Assembly (NCBI RefSeq): GCF_000270245.1
Contig: NC_015635.1
Span: forward strand, 4,836,001-4,900,000
Direction: 5' to 3'
DNA length: 64,000 nt
Source: Microlunatus phosphovorus NM-1
GTDB lineage: Bacteria; Actinomycetota; Actinomycetes; Propionibacteriales; Propionibacteriaceae
Each line of letters starts with the position of its first letter. Position 1 is the stretch's first letter. Positions 36,204 through 45,434 of the stretch are shown here, piece after piece. Both the position numbers and the translations under genes were made by a program. The notes beneath the pieces were generated by a model. It was not told the DNA's origin. It did no database searches and saw only the letters and a program-made list of their open reading frames with translations.

Positions 36204-36760
36204 CGTTGTTCGCCAGGTCTTACGGACGCCGGACTGCGTCGTGGTGGTGCAAGGGATCGTTGGCCCCGCGGTTGGTCGCAGGCGGCGAGGTTGGTGGGCG
36301 AGAGAGTTGACGTACAGACCGGAAGGCTCGCAGGCCTGAGGCGGCACCGTTGCAGACATCCCGGGGTCCCCGCGAGATGGACAGCCGGCGACGAGGTCTA
36401 CGGCGCCGACCCGGCGTTGCGGACTGTAGCCCGTCGGTACGGTCTCGGCATACGCCGACGCTCGGCGACATCGACATGCGCAAACTCCGCCACGACCAGA
36501 ACCGCACCCACCAGACCTACGGGAAGTAGCAGCTCAGGTGGCCTCGGCAACCAGCCCGGGCCCCCCGACGTCGATCACCGGCAGTACCAACAGCGCCGAG
36601 CAGCAGTACCAGGCGCTGGACTACAGGTACCACCCAGCGCTACGCGTCAGCAGCATCGCCTGGCTGACCCGTGGGAACCGACGGCTGCGTTACCGCGGGG
36701 TGGAGAAGAACAACGCCTGGCTGCATCACCGATTGGTTGGCCGGGCAGTGTCCTAGAGAC
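36204..36760 (+). pseudogene. Remnants of two older transposases
   Basis: Around 36340-36460 one frame reads GVPARWTAGDEVYGADPALR, a typical piece of IS701-family transposases. Around 36595-36756 another frame reads RLRYRGVEKNNAWLHHRLVG, typical of the C-terminus of actinobacterial IS5/IS1182-type transposases. Neither has a complete gene. They fill the gap between the ISAs1 element and the NTPase gene. Confidence 0.65.
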
Positions 36761-36763
36761 ACA

Positions 36764-39700
36764 TCACTTGTGCTTCTTGTTGACCTTAATCAGAGCCTCG
36801 CGCTCGTCGTAGGAGTTGACGATACCCTCCCGCTTGAGCCGTTCAAGAAGCGCCCGGTCGGCGGCCGTGTTCGGAATCTTTGGCTTTTCGTATCCGACCG
36901 CGGTCAACTTCGCATAGGCGTCGCCGAGCGCGGACAAGATTGTGAACAGCTGATCACGGCCCATCACGCCGAGGTGCGGCTCAATGAGCAGGACGATCTG
37001 CTGCGCCGGAACGCCGCCCTGCGCCAGCTTCTGTACGACATCAGGCAGGAGCCGACTCCCATGTTGCGTGGCGAACCTCGCCAACTCGTTCAGGCCACGG
37101 CGGTCGGCCACCTCTGCATACGCCGCGGCCTGCTCGACAACCGCGTGCTTGACTGCCGCGTCGATCTCGTCGTCCACAAGCAGCGCGGCAAGGTCTGGCC
37201 GCACCAGTTCCGGCGTCATATAGCCGGCGAACGTTGTCGACGCCCGGATGAACGCCTTCCGTGTTGGCCAGTCCGTTGCCGCGAGATGTTCGTACGACTC
37301 CGCGTTGTCTGCAATGAGGTTGTGCTTCAACAGCAGCGCGAAGAGTTCTCCCGTCTCGGCCGCAATGGCACCAACATCGAGAAGGCTCGCCGGGTCGAGA
37401 CTTGCGACCAGGTCCGCACGCAGCACGGGCGACGGGAGCATATCCTGAGCCGCCAGAATCGCCACGGCCAGGGTGACCTTCGACTCCTCGTCAGCACCGC
37501 TGGCTTCGGTGATTTTCCCGGCAGCCGTGAGCACATTGGCAAGCTGGAGATCGATCGACCCCTGGGCGGTGACGTAGCCGCTGACGTTGCCTAAAGTTGC
37601 CGGGAAGCGGCGATACTCGCCCAATGCCGGCCACGCCCTCTCCGACACAGCGGTGAGATCCTCGACACGGCACTCGGGAGCAGCGCGCTCGACAACGTCG
37701 CCGAGACGATCCAATCCATGCTCGAGCACATCTTCGATCACGGCAACGAAGTACTCGTCCGCGTCGACAGTTGTGGATGTGGCCCCTGTAGCATCCAGGT
37801 AGGTACTGACGTGCCTGAGCACATAGTCGTAGACCGTCTCATTCGCATCGCGGATGACGTCAAGGGCCACGCTCTCGGTGTTGCCGATGGCAAGCGCGAG
37901 GTTCTCCTGCGTGACCTCGTACAGGTTGCGCGACACGAACGACGACCGCACCTGTTGGCCGAGCGGCTCCAGGCGAGGCACAGTGACGCAGGCGTCCGCG
38001 AAGATCTCACCAATACGCTCCGCCTGGGCTGACTCGGTCTCGTTGAACGTCAGCGCCGCAAATTCGGCATAGTGCGTTGCCAAGTAGCCAGATACCGCAG
38101 CATCTGTTCGCTGCTTAGCCGACGGAAGGTGCGCCAGTGCGACATCGACCAACTGCAGCCGCGATGCATCATCCAGTTCAGCCTGGCTCACGAGGTACTG
38201 GAAAACACGAGAGGAGACGGTTGTGAATCGCTCAATGAACCGCTGACGCTGCTCACCGGCAGAGAGATACGCTTGGAGGAATCGGGTCTGACTTTCCCCG
38301 AGGGCCACGAAGGAACGGATCATGATGTCCGCCGCGTCGACGTCGGTTGCCAGGAGACGGTCGAGGACGGCGATGTTGTAGAGCGCCGGTTCCTTCAGCG
38401 CGCTCTTTCCTCGCTCGCGGACAACGGCGTCGACATCGTCTGGGTCAAGCCCGAAGTGCTCGTCCATCAGGTCTCGCTCAACGTGATGGATGATGAAGTT
38501 CATCGCCGCCGGGCTCACACGGTCGCCGTGGAACGTCGAGGTATACAGCGTGAAGTTCCGGTTGATGTACCCAGCTCTAACAAGCTGGTAGGCCAAACCG
38601 GGCTTGAGGAGCCACTCGGCAACTGACTCGAACGATCGAGCGGCTTCCTCGTAGGTGACTCGGAACTCCGGTCGTCTGACGAGGTCACCAAGGTCGGCGC
38701 TCCGCAGGAACGTGATGTCCTCTGTCTTCTCGGCGATCTGCTCGGTCAAGGCTTCACTATCCGCATCGCTCCAGCTCTCAGCATCGAGCGGATCGCCAAG
38801 TGCGCCGACGAGACTGTCACGAGTGAACGACAGCTGCTGACCGTAGTCGTTGCGCCACTGGAGCACTGGACTTCCATCGGGGGAGACGAAATCTGTCCAG
38901 AACTGCGCTCCCTTGAGATCATCCTCAGACTTCACAGCACCGGCTATCGAGTACGTCGCGTACTGTGTTCGGAAGCCCGCCGCCTGCACGGTCCTTTGCG
39001 CGTGCGCCAGCAATCGCCGACCCAGCTGGGTGCTGCGAGTAGCAGCTCCGTTGATTCGCACGAGCCGCCGACGCAACGCACGCCGTTCGCTCTCGATCCG
39101 CCTGATGTTCTCGGCAACCAACTCACGACTGACCTTGTAGATGACATCCAGCGTGCTAGTGCCGAGCCGGATCTTCTCGAAGTCGGTCAGGTGGGTGCTT
39201 TTATAGAGCATCATTGCAAAGAGTTCGGTCTGGCTCAGATCGAGCTGCTCGCCGTCGCCGGAGAAGATCCGATCGCGGAAGACGATGAACTCGTTGCGCA
39301 CGTTCTTGAGCAGCCGCATGTCGGGGACGTACTGCGCAGCCAGATCGAGCAGCTCTGGCTCGACCTTGTGCTCGATCTCGCCTAGTAGCTGTGCCGCGAG
39401 GTTGCGGGCACTTCGGTGCGTGATGAAAGGAACAACCGGGATGACGAGGTCGAAGAACTTTGTGCGGTTGGCGCGCACCGCCTCGGCCTGCGCGGGATCG
39501 TCCGTCGCGTCCGGCTCAACCTTGCGACCTTCCGCCTCAAGACCAATTCGGTCGAAAATGCTGTCCTTGATCGCGTAGATGAACCGGATCCGCTTCTCGA
39601 CCTGTGGCGAGGCGTTGAGCAGCGTGTTCAGCGCACGGAGTGTCTCGAAGATGTGGGAGTCGTTGAAACGGTCGATGTCCTCGAAGATGACGATGTCGCG

Positions 39701-40402
39701 GCCCGAAACATCGAAGAAGTAGACGATCTCGTCCAGGTACTGGTCGAAGTAGGACATCGCGCTATCGTCGAGCGTGACCGTCGCTGAGCCCGCAGACAAC
39801 TCTTTGATGCGGAGCCTCCCGTAGAACAGCGAGCGCACCACCAAGACGGCGCCCGCTGCCACACCCCAGACCATCAGGTGAGTCCAAGGGCCGATGTCGT
39901 TCGGCGCTGTGAACACCGAAGCGATCTGCGCCGTCCAACCGGTCAGCAGGAAGATGATCGCAGCGGCGAGCCCCAGCACAAGCGCGGTGCCGATCTCTCG
40001 TCGCCAGCCGAAGCGTTCGATGCGTCGGAACCGTGAGCTGGGTGTCTTGCTCGGGTCTTCGCGGTAAAGTAGTTGCTTGACGATCTCCTGCTGAATGCGG
40101 TTGGTCGGCGTCGTCGCTTGGATAGGCACCGAGTCATCGATCTTGGACGCCTCAATCGGCGCGAGCGTCGACAGCGAGAGTTCAACAACGCGGCCGTCCT
40201 GCCGCCTCGCGACTTCCCGAAGAATGCTGCTCTTACCGACGCCGTAGTTGCCGGAGAGCGCAATGTTTCGGATCTGCACGTCCGCCAAGGCAGCTTCTAT
40301 GGCCGCGACGTAGCCGCCATGCTCTGCCTCGAGATACTCGGGCGTCAGAGGAATGAGGTTCCAGGGGCTACTGACTTCCGGGCGCTGGGCACTACGACTC
40401 AT
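36764..40402 (-). CDS. KAP/YobI-like membrane P-loop NTPase coupled to the hsd operon
   Basis: A 1212-residue protein. Walker A is ALSGNYGVGKSSILREVARR near residue 50; Walker B is IVIFEDIDRFNDSHIF near residue 245. Two hydrophobic helices lie between them (ALVLGLAAAIIFLLTGWTAQ and LMVWGVAAGAVLVVRSLFYG), the layout of KAP/YobI-type NTPases, which places the ATPase at the membrane. The remaining 900 residues are helical and unassigned. ATG at 40402 overlaps the metallopeptidase stop by 11 bases, making this the last gene of an uninterrupted hsdM-S-R operon. KAP-type NTPases are often linked to phage defence; the role here is inferred. Confidence 0.75.
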   Translation of the reverse strand: MSRSAQRPEVSSPWNLIPLTPEYLEAEHGGYVAAIEAALADVQIRNIALSGNYGVGKSSILREVARRQDGRVVELSLSTLAPIEASKIDDSVPIQATTPTNRIQQEIVKQLLYREDPSKTPSSRFRRIERFGWRREIGTALVLGLAAAIIFLLTGWTAQIASVFTAPNDIGPWTHLMVWGVAAGAVLVVRSLFYGRLRIKELSAGSATVTLDDSAMSYFDQYLDEIVYFFDVSGRDIVIFEDIDRFNDSHIFETLRALNTLLNASPQVEKRIRFIYAIKDSIFDRIGLEAEGRKVEPDATDDPAQAEAVRANRTKFFDLVIPVVPFITHRSARNLAAQLLGEIEHKVEPELLDLAAQYVPDMRLLKNVRNEFIVFRDRIFSGDGEQLDLSQTELFAMMLYKSTHLTDFEKIRLGTSTLDVIYKVSRELVAENIRRIESERRALRRRLVRINGAATRSTQLGRRLLAHAQRTVQAAGFRTQYATYSIAGAVKSEDDLKGAQFWTDFVSPDGSPVLQWRNDYGQQLSFTRDSLVGALGDPLDAESWSDADSEALTEQIAEKTEDITFLRSADLGDLVRRPEFRVTYEEAARSFESVAEWLLKPGLAYQLVRAGYINRNFTLYTSTFHGDRVSPAAMNFIIHHVERDLMDEHFGLDPDDVDAVVRERGKSALKEPALYNIAVLDRLLATDVDAADIMIRSFVALGESQTRFLQAYLSAGEQRQRFIERFTTVSSRVFQYLVSQAELDDASRLQLVDVALAHLPSAKQRTDAAVSGYLATHYAEFAALTFNETESAQAERIGEIFADACVTVPRLEPLGQQVRSSFVSRNLYEVTQENLALAIGNTESVALDVIRDANETVYDYVLRHVSTYLDATGATSTTVDADEYFVAVIEDVLEHGLDRLGDVVERAAPECRVEDLTAVSERAWPALGEYRRFPATLGNVSGYVTAQGSIDLQLANVLTAAGKITEASGADEESKVTLAVAILAAQDMLPSPVLRADLVASLDPASLLDVGAIAAETGELFALLLKHNLIADNAESYEHLAATDWPTRKAFIRASTTFAGYMTPELVRPDLAALLVDDEIDAAVKHAVVEQAAAYAEVADRRGLNELARFATQHGSRLLPDVVQKLAQGGVPAQQIVLLIEPHLGVMGRDQLFTILSALGDAYAKLTAVGYEKPKIPNTAADRALLERLKREGIVNSYDEREALIKVNKKHK

Positions 40403-41132
40403 GCCGTGCCCCCGCGTCCCACTCCTCGCTCGACAGTGGCGCATCGTTCAGCTCGTCCCGACGCGCCCGCCAGTCGGGCATGTGCAGATTCATGAGTTCG
40501 ATGAAACGTGCGTTGTGGGTGCGCTCGATGAAGTGGATCAGTTCGTGAACCACGATGTACTCGAGACAGCGTGGGTTCTTCTTCGCCAGTTCGGGGTTGA
40601 GCCAGATGGAGCGCGACTCAAGGTGGCAGGTGCCCCACTTGGTCTTCATGTGGCGCACGACGACCTTGGCGGCTTCTTCACCGATGATCGGCTGCCACTT
40701 GGCCAGCAGCGCCGGGACAGCGGCCTTGAGCTCTTTGCGGTACCAGTGATCGAGTGCCGCTCGGCGCTGGTCCTCGTCGTAGTCCGCGGGAGTTGTCAGC
40801 CAAAGGGTCTTTCCGGCAACGCTGACTCTCGATCTTCCATGCCGTGAGACGTCCAGACGCAGGCGCTGGCCCCACACGTAGTGAGTCTCGCCCGAGAGCA
40901 TGCGACGTTCGGTCTGGCGCTCGGCGTTCTGCAGTTGCTCGCGTTGCTTCTTGATCCACGGCAGACGCTGCACGACGGCCAAGCGGATCGCGTCCTCGTC
41001 GACGCGGTGCGGCGCCGCAACCCGCACACGTCCGACCGGCGGGTACACGGAGATGTGCAGGTTCTTGATGTCCTTATAGATGACATCGATCCTGAGCCCG
41101 GCGACGGTGAGGTAGGCATTAGCGGTACTCAT
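40392..41132 (-). CDS. YgjP/M48-type metallopeptidase associated with type I R-M
   Basis: A 246-residue protein with the zinc site HELIHFIERTHNARF (HExxH plus downstream His-N) near residue 195, preceded by KTKWGTCHLESRSIWLNPEL, the YgjP/DUF45 hallmark. It has no signal peptide, so it is cytoplasmic. Such genes often sit beside hsdR, with an unknown role. It overlaps the end of hsdR by 14 bases and the start of the NTPase gene by 11, so it is made in step with both. Confidence 0.85.
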   Translation of the reverse strand: MSTANAYLTVAGLRIDVIYKDIKNLHISVYPPVGRVRVAAPHRVDEDAIRLAVVQRLPWIKKQREQLQNAERQTERRMLSGETHYVWGQRLRLDVSRHGRSRVSVAGKTLWLTTPADYDEDQRRAALDHWYRKELKAAVPALLAKWQPIIGEEAAKVVVRHMKTKWGTCHLESRSIWLNPELAKKNPRCLEYIVVHELIHFIERTHNARFIELMNLHMPDWRARRDELNDAPLSSEEWDAGARHES

Positions 41133-44100
41133 CCCGTGCCTTCACCAATTCAAACAGTTCATCGAAGCGGTCAAACCCGTCAGGGAGTACGCGGCGAAGC
41201 TCGCGGGCGAGGGCGCGCTCCTTCATCCGGTTGCCGACCCAGCCGTGCTCTCTCTGGCGCGTCACGGTGCAGTCGACCACGGTGGCTAGATTGGGATCAG
41301 CGAAGTGGAAGTCCACTAGTGCGCGCTGCGCGCCGTTCCTGGCCCACTCGGGATAGACCGTGTCGGACTCCTTCTTGCCGACCTTGGTTGCGAGTTCGAT
41401 GAGCCGTTGCAGGTACGCCTTGTAGTCTAGGGCGTCCTGACGGCGCTGTTCGATGAGCGCATCAAGCAACTCGGACATCCGGTCGTAGTAGCGCGGGTTC
41501 AGCGCACGCTCGTCGACGATCGTCTTGCGGACGTTGTTGACGATCGTCTCCGCTGCTGCTTCGGGGTCCTTGCGAATGTTCGTCGGCAGAGCACTAATCG
41601 CATCATCGCCGCGCTCGACGATCAGGTCGACGAGCCCTTTGTCGAAGGTGGCCACCACCTCGGACGGGTCGGCCTGGATGTAGGTGTCGAGCAGCGCGCG
41701 CATGCCTGCCTCGAACTGCTTCACGTCGATGTTCTCGCCAGCACCAAGCTCGACCTCATCACGGACGGCGACAAAGTGCGCCACCTCGTTCTTAATCGCC
41801 GCAGCCTCGGCGGGCGTGTACCCGGCAGCATCCATGTCGTTGGCGAGCGCCGCGTACGCGCGAACCAAGCCCGAAACGCTCTTATAGAGTTCGACACGCT
41901 TGACCTCGTTGGCCTTAATCTGAGCGGCGTCTCCCTGCACCGATGCCACGAAGTAGTGCTGGTACTCCAGCGTCCCCTTCGGCGGTGCAACGGGCTCGAC
42001 CAGGGCGCGGATCTTCTCCAACGCCTCGTCGAGATCCTGACGGCCCTGGTCGACGCGGTCCTCGAGTAACCCCTCGACGTCCTTCTCCTCGTAGCCGTCA
42101 AGAGCACCCGAGGTGTAGTCGGTGATCGCGGACTCCAGCGAGTTGAATAGGTCGCGGTAGTCGATGATGTAGCCGTAGGTCTTGTCGTCGCCATCCAGGC
42201 GGTTGACCCGGCAGATGGCCTGGAACAGGCCGTGGTCGCGCATCTTCTTGTCGATGTAGAGGTAAGTGGCACTTGGAGCATCGAACCCGGTCAGCAGCTT
42301 GTCGACCACGATGAGCAGCCGCATCTGGCCAGGCTCCTCGATGAATCGGCGCTTGACTTCCTTCTCGAACTCTTCGATCCGCCCGACAGCCAGGTCGGCA
42401 GGCACACCGAAGAAGCCGGCCAGCATCTGCCGATATATGTCGTACTGGCGCAGCTTCTCGGTCGCGCCCTCACCCGAGTCCTCCTTGGAGATGTCGCTCG
42501 GGTTCGGCACGTAGCTCGTGACGATGGCGACCTTGCCCTTGAAGCCGGCGTTGACGAACATCTCGTAGAATTTGCACGCCTGGTAAATGCTCTCGCCCAC
42601 GAGCATCGCGTTGCCGCGGCCGCTCACCAAGCGGGGTTGGGTCTCCATGTCCAGCAGGATGTCCTGGACGATTTGCTTGGCTCGGGGCTCGGCGGACACG
42701 ACCTTCTGCATCGTGCCCCACTTCTTCTTGAGGCGAGCCTTGCTGAGGTCGGTGAGGCCTTTGGTCTTGGCCTCGAACCACTTGTCGACCTTCTCCGGAC
42801 TGGTCAGGTCCTGCTCAATGTTGCGCGCCTCATAGCGCAGGTCGAGCACGACGGCGTCCTCGACCGCCTCGTCGAACTTGTAGGTGTGGATGAACGATCC
42901 GAAGGTCTCGATACTGGTCGCCTTGTCGGCTTTGAGCAGCGGCGTACCCGTGAAGCCGATGAACATCGCTCCGGGCAACAGTTCCTTCATCGCCCGGTGC
43001 ATCTTGCCCGACTGTGTGCGGTGCGCCTCATCGACGAAGACGAACAGGTTGCCCTTCGGCGTGAACCCGACAGGCACCCGCGAGTGCAGTTCGGCGATGA
43101 AGTCCTCACTGTCCCGGTCAACGTCGCGGTCGTCGTTGCCACCGCGGAATTTATGGACGAGGGAGGTGATCAGCCATGGGTCGTGCTTGTTGATCTGCGT
43201 CAGCAGGTCCGCGCCAGAAGTCGTGCGGTAGATGCTCTCGTTGACCCCGCCGAAGACCTTCTCGATCTGTTCGTCGAGCTCGGTGCGGTCGGTGATGATC
43301 AAAACGCGCGACTTCGGCTGGTGCTCACGGATCCACTTTGCAAGCCACACCATCGTCAGGCTCTTGCCCGACCCCTGGGTGTGCCAGATGATGCCGCCCT
43401 CACGCTTCGCAATGCGCTCCTGAGCTGCCTTCACGCCGAAGAACTGGTTGTGGCGGGCAGTCTTCTTCACGCCAGCGTCGAACACGATGAAGTCGTGGAT
43501 CAACTCGAGGAGGCGATCCTTCGAGCACATCTGCAGGATCGCCCTGTCCAGTGGCTCAACTACGTCGGCACCGACCGTGCTGTGCTCGGGCTCCTTCCAG
43601 GCGAGCCAGTACTTCTCCGGTGTCTCGATCACGCCGTAGCGCAACCCCTCGACGTCGTTGCCCGCGAACACGATCTGGACGGTAGAAAAGAATGGCCGGA
43701 TGAAGTCCGTCCGCTGATTGCCGATGTTCTGACGGATGCCCTCAGTGACGCTCACCTTCGAGCGCTTGAACTCAACGACACCCAGCGCCAGGCCGTTGAC
43801 GTACAGCACGACGTCGGGACGCTTGTTGTGCGCGCCAGCGATCGCGACCTCTTCAGCCACGACGAAGTGGTTCGCTTCGGGGTTGTCCCAGTCGATAAGC
43901 CAGACCGTCTCGAACTGGTTGCCCACGACGCGCTTGACCTTCACGCCATAGCGAAGCAGATCGTAGACTTCGCGATTAGCCTCGTACAGCGTGCGGGCTC
44001 CACCGACCGACGCAGCCTTGGAGAGTTCGTTGATGGTCTTGCCGACGATCTCCTCGTCGTAGCCGCGCGCCAGAAGGTTGTCCCGAAGGTAGGCGACCTC

Positions 44101-44220
44101 GATGTTCGAGTTCGTTGCGCGGTCTTCCCAGCTGCCGCCGTACTCGTAGCCGAGGCGCTCGTGGAAGAACTTGACGACGCGATCCTGCGTCCTACGTTCG
44201 ACCTGTCCGACCGTGCTCAT
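41119..44220 (-). CDS. hsdR: Type I restriction endonuclease subunit R
   Basis: A 1033-residue motor/nuclease. N-terminal PD-(D/E)xK nuclease (RPDVVLYVNGLALGVVEFKR), superfamily 2 helicase motif I (HTQGSGKSLTMVWLA), motif II (FVFVDEAHRTQSG), motif III (MFIGFTGTPLL), motif VI region (QAICRVNRLDG). All catalytic residues appear intact. ATG overlaps the hsdS stop (ATGA). Confidence 0.96.
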   Translation of the reverse strand: MSTVGQVERRTQDRVVKFFHERLGYEYGGSWEDRATNSNIEVAYLRDNLLARGYDEEIVGKTINELSKAASVGGARTLYEANREVYDLLRYGVKVKRVVGNQFETVWLIDWDNPEANHFVVAEEVAIAGAHNKRPDVVLYVNGLALGVVEFKRSKVSVTEGIRQNIGNQRTDFIRPFFSTVQIVFAGNDVEGLRYGVIETPEKYWLAWKEPEHSTVGADVVEPLDRAILQMCSKDRLLELIHDFIVFDAGVKKTARHNQFFGVKAAQERIAKREGGIIWHTQGSGKSLTMVWLAKWIREHQPKSRVLIITDRTELDEQIEKVFGGVNESIYRTTSGADLLTQINKHDPWLITSLVHKFRGGNDDRDVDRDSEDFIAELHSRVPVGFTPKGNLFVFVDEAHRTQSGKMHRAMKELLPGAMFIGFTGTPLLKADKATSIETFGSFIHTYKFDEAVEDAVVLDLRYEARNIEQDLTSPEKVDKWFEAKTKGLTDLSKARLKKKWGTMQKVVSAEPRAKQIVQDILLDMETQPRLVSGRGNAMLVGESIYQACKFYEMFVNAGFKGKVAIVTSYVPNPSDISKEDSGEGATEKLRQYDIYRQMLAGFFGVPADLAVGRIEEFEKEVKRRFIEEPGQMRLLIVVDKLLTGFDAPSATYLYIDKKMRDHGLFQAICRVNRLDGDDKTYGYIIDYRDLFNSLESAITDYTSGALDGYEEKDVEGLLEDRVDQGRQDLDEALEKIRALVEPVAPPKGTLEYQHYFVASVQGDAAQIKANEVKRVELYKSVSGLVRAYAALANDMDAAGYTPAEAAAIKNEVAHFVAVRDEVELGAGENIDVKQFEAGMRALLDTYIQADPSEVVATFDKGLVDLIVERGDDAISALPTNIRKDPEAAAETIVNNVRKTIVDERALNPRYYDRMSELLDALIEQRRQDALDYKAYLQRLIELATKVGKKESDTVYPEWARNGAQRALVDFHFADPNLATVVDCTVTRQREHGWVGNRMKERALARELRRVLPDGFDRFDELFELVKARDEYR

Positions 44221-45434
44221 GCTGCGTCCTCCTTGACGGCCAACCGGGTGCGCCCGCTGAGCAGCTCGTGCATCATGCCCTGCTTGATAGCGCGGGTGGC
44301 GTCGAGGCGGCGTTGAAGGGCAGCGATCTCGTCGTCGGCATCGATCAGGACCTGTGCGATTGCATGTTGCTCAGGAAGTTCTGGAACTGTGACTTCGAGC
44401 CCTGCAAGGACTCGCCAGTTGATGTGCACCACAGCGTCTCCTTGACCACCGCGCGCTTTCTGATTCGCCAACTCGGGGGTATTGAGGAGTGTCGCCAAGT
44501 AGACGGGGTCGTACTCGGTGCCGCGCAGAACTATGATGTCGCCGCCCGCAACCGCTGGAGTGTCCCCAATGTAGGCAACGTTCATGCCGATCTCGGCTTT
44601 CGTCTCGCCCGATCCCGCAAAGAGGATGTCTCCCGACCGAAGCGGAAGAGCCATCGCTGCCACCGACCCGCTAACGAACGACACTGTTGAAATGGTGTAG
44701 TCCTCGAATGTGGTGTAAATCTCGCCGTATCGGATACACGGCACCCCGGCCTGCCGCACCTCGTCGCGCTTGATTCCGCCGCCCCGCAGGAAGGTACCAA
44801 ACGTCGACAGGCTACGTGTTGACCATTCATCGGTGAAGCCGCGGAGGCGCGTGCGGCCAGTCAGCAACTCCTGCATCACGCCTTGCTTGATGGCTCGCTT
44901 CTTCACTATCGCATTTTCAAGCGAAACGATGAGGTCATCCAAATCCCAGAGTACCGACGCGACGCGGGCCTGCTCCTCAACACTGGAGGGGATCCGAACC
45001 GTAAGTCCGCGGACGATGTCGGAATTGACGTTCATCTGAGACCCGGACTGTCCTGCTTCACGAAGGCGAGGCTCGGATGCCTTCAGTAGGTACAACATGA
45101 ATCTCTTGTTTGCTTTGAGATTCTCAAGCGAGACGAAGCCGTCATGGATGCAAGCGGGGACTCCGGTAATCACGGGAATACCGACAGTCGCAGCAATGCT
45201 CATGATGAGAGTTCCAGGCTTCAGGTATCTACTACGCGCAACACCATCAGCAGATAACGCTTGCGTTGTCGCGAGTAGAGTGCGGCCGTTCGAGCGGTTG
45301 ACATCTGCTATGCGAACCCATCTCACATCACCGCTGCTGTCGAACCAGCGAGGCGAAGCGATGGGTCGCGGCGATGCACCGCGCGACACGTGCGCGAGGG
45401 CACCAATTGTTGTGGTCGTCCATGTTGATGTCAT
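44217..45434 (-). CDS. hsdS: Type I restriction-modification specificity subunit S
   Basis: A 405-residue specificity subunit with two target-recognition domains. Each half ends in a conserved helix: VKKRAIKQGVMQELLTGRTR near residue 195 and RAIKQGMMHELLSGRTRL at the C-terminus. This internal duplication is the usual HsdS architecture for a bipartite target. The ATG overlaps the hsdM stop. The recognition sequence cannot be read from the protein. Confidence 0.95.
   Translation of the reverse strand: MTSTWTTTTIGALAHVSRGASPRPIASPRWFDSSGDVRWVRIADVNRSNGRTLLATTQALSADGVARSRYLKPGTLIMSIAATVGIPVITGVPACIHDGFVSLENLKANKRFMLYLLKASEPRLREAGQSGSQMNVNSDIVRGLTVRIPSSVEEQARVASVLWDLDDLIVSLENAIVKKRAIKQGVMQELLTGRTRLRGFTDEWSTRSLSTFGTFLRGGGIKRDEVRQAGVPCIRYGEIYTTFEDYTISTVSFVSGSVAAMALPLRSGDILFAGSGETKAEIGMNVAYIGDTPAVAGGDIIVLRGTEYDPVYLATLLNTPELANQKARGGQGDAVVHINWRVLAGLEVTVPELPEQHAIAQVLIDADDEIAALQRRLDATRAIKQGMMHELLSGRTRLAVKEDAA

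Noticed and set aside
42232-44316. 694-codon open frame antisense to hsdR
   Set aside because: Long antisense frames are common in high-GC DNA; the product is low-complexity and matches no family, while hsdR carries all motifs.
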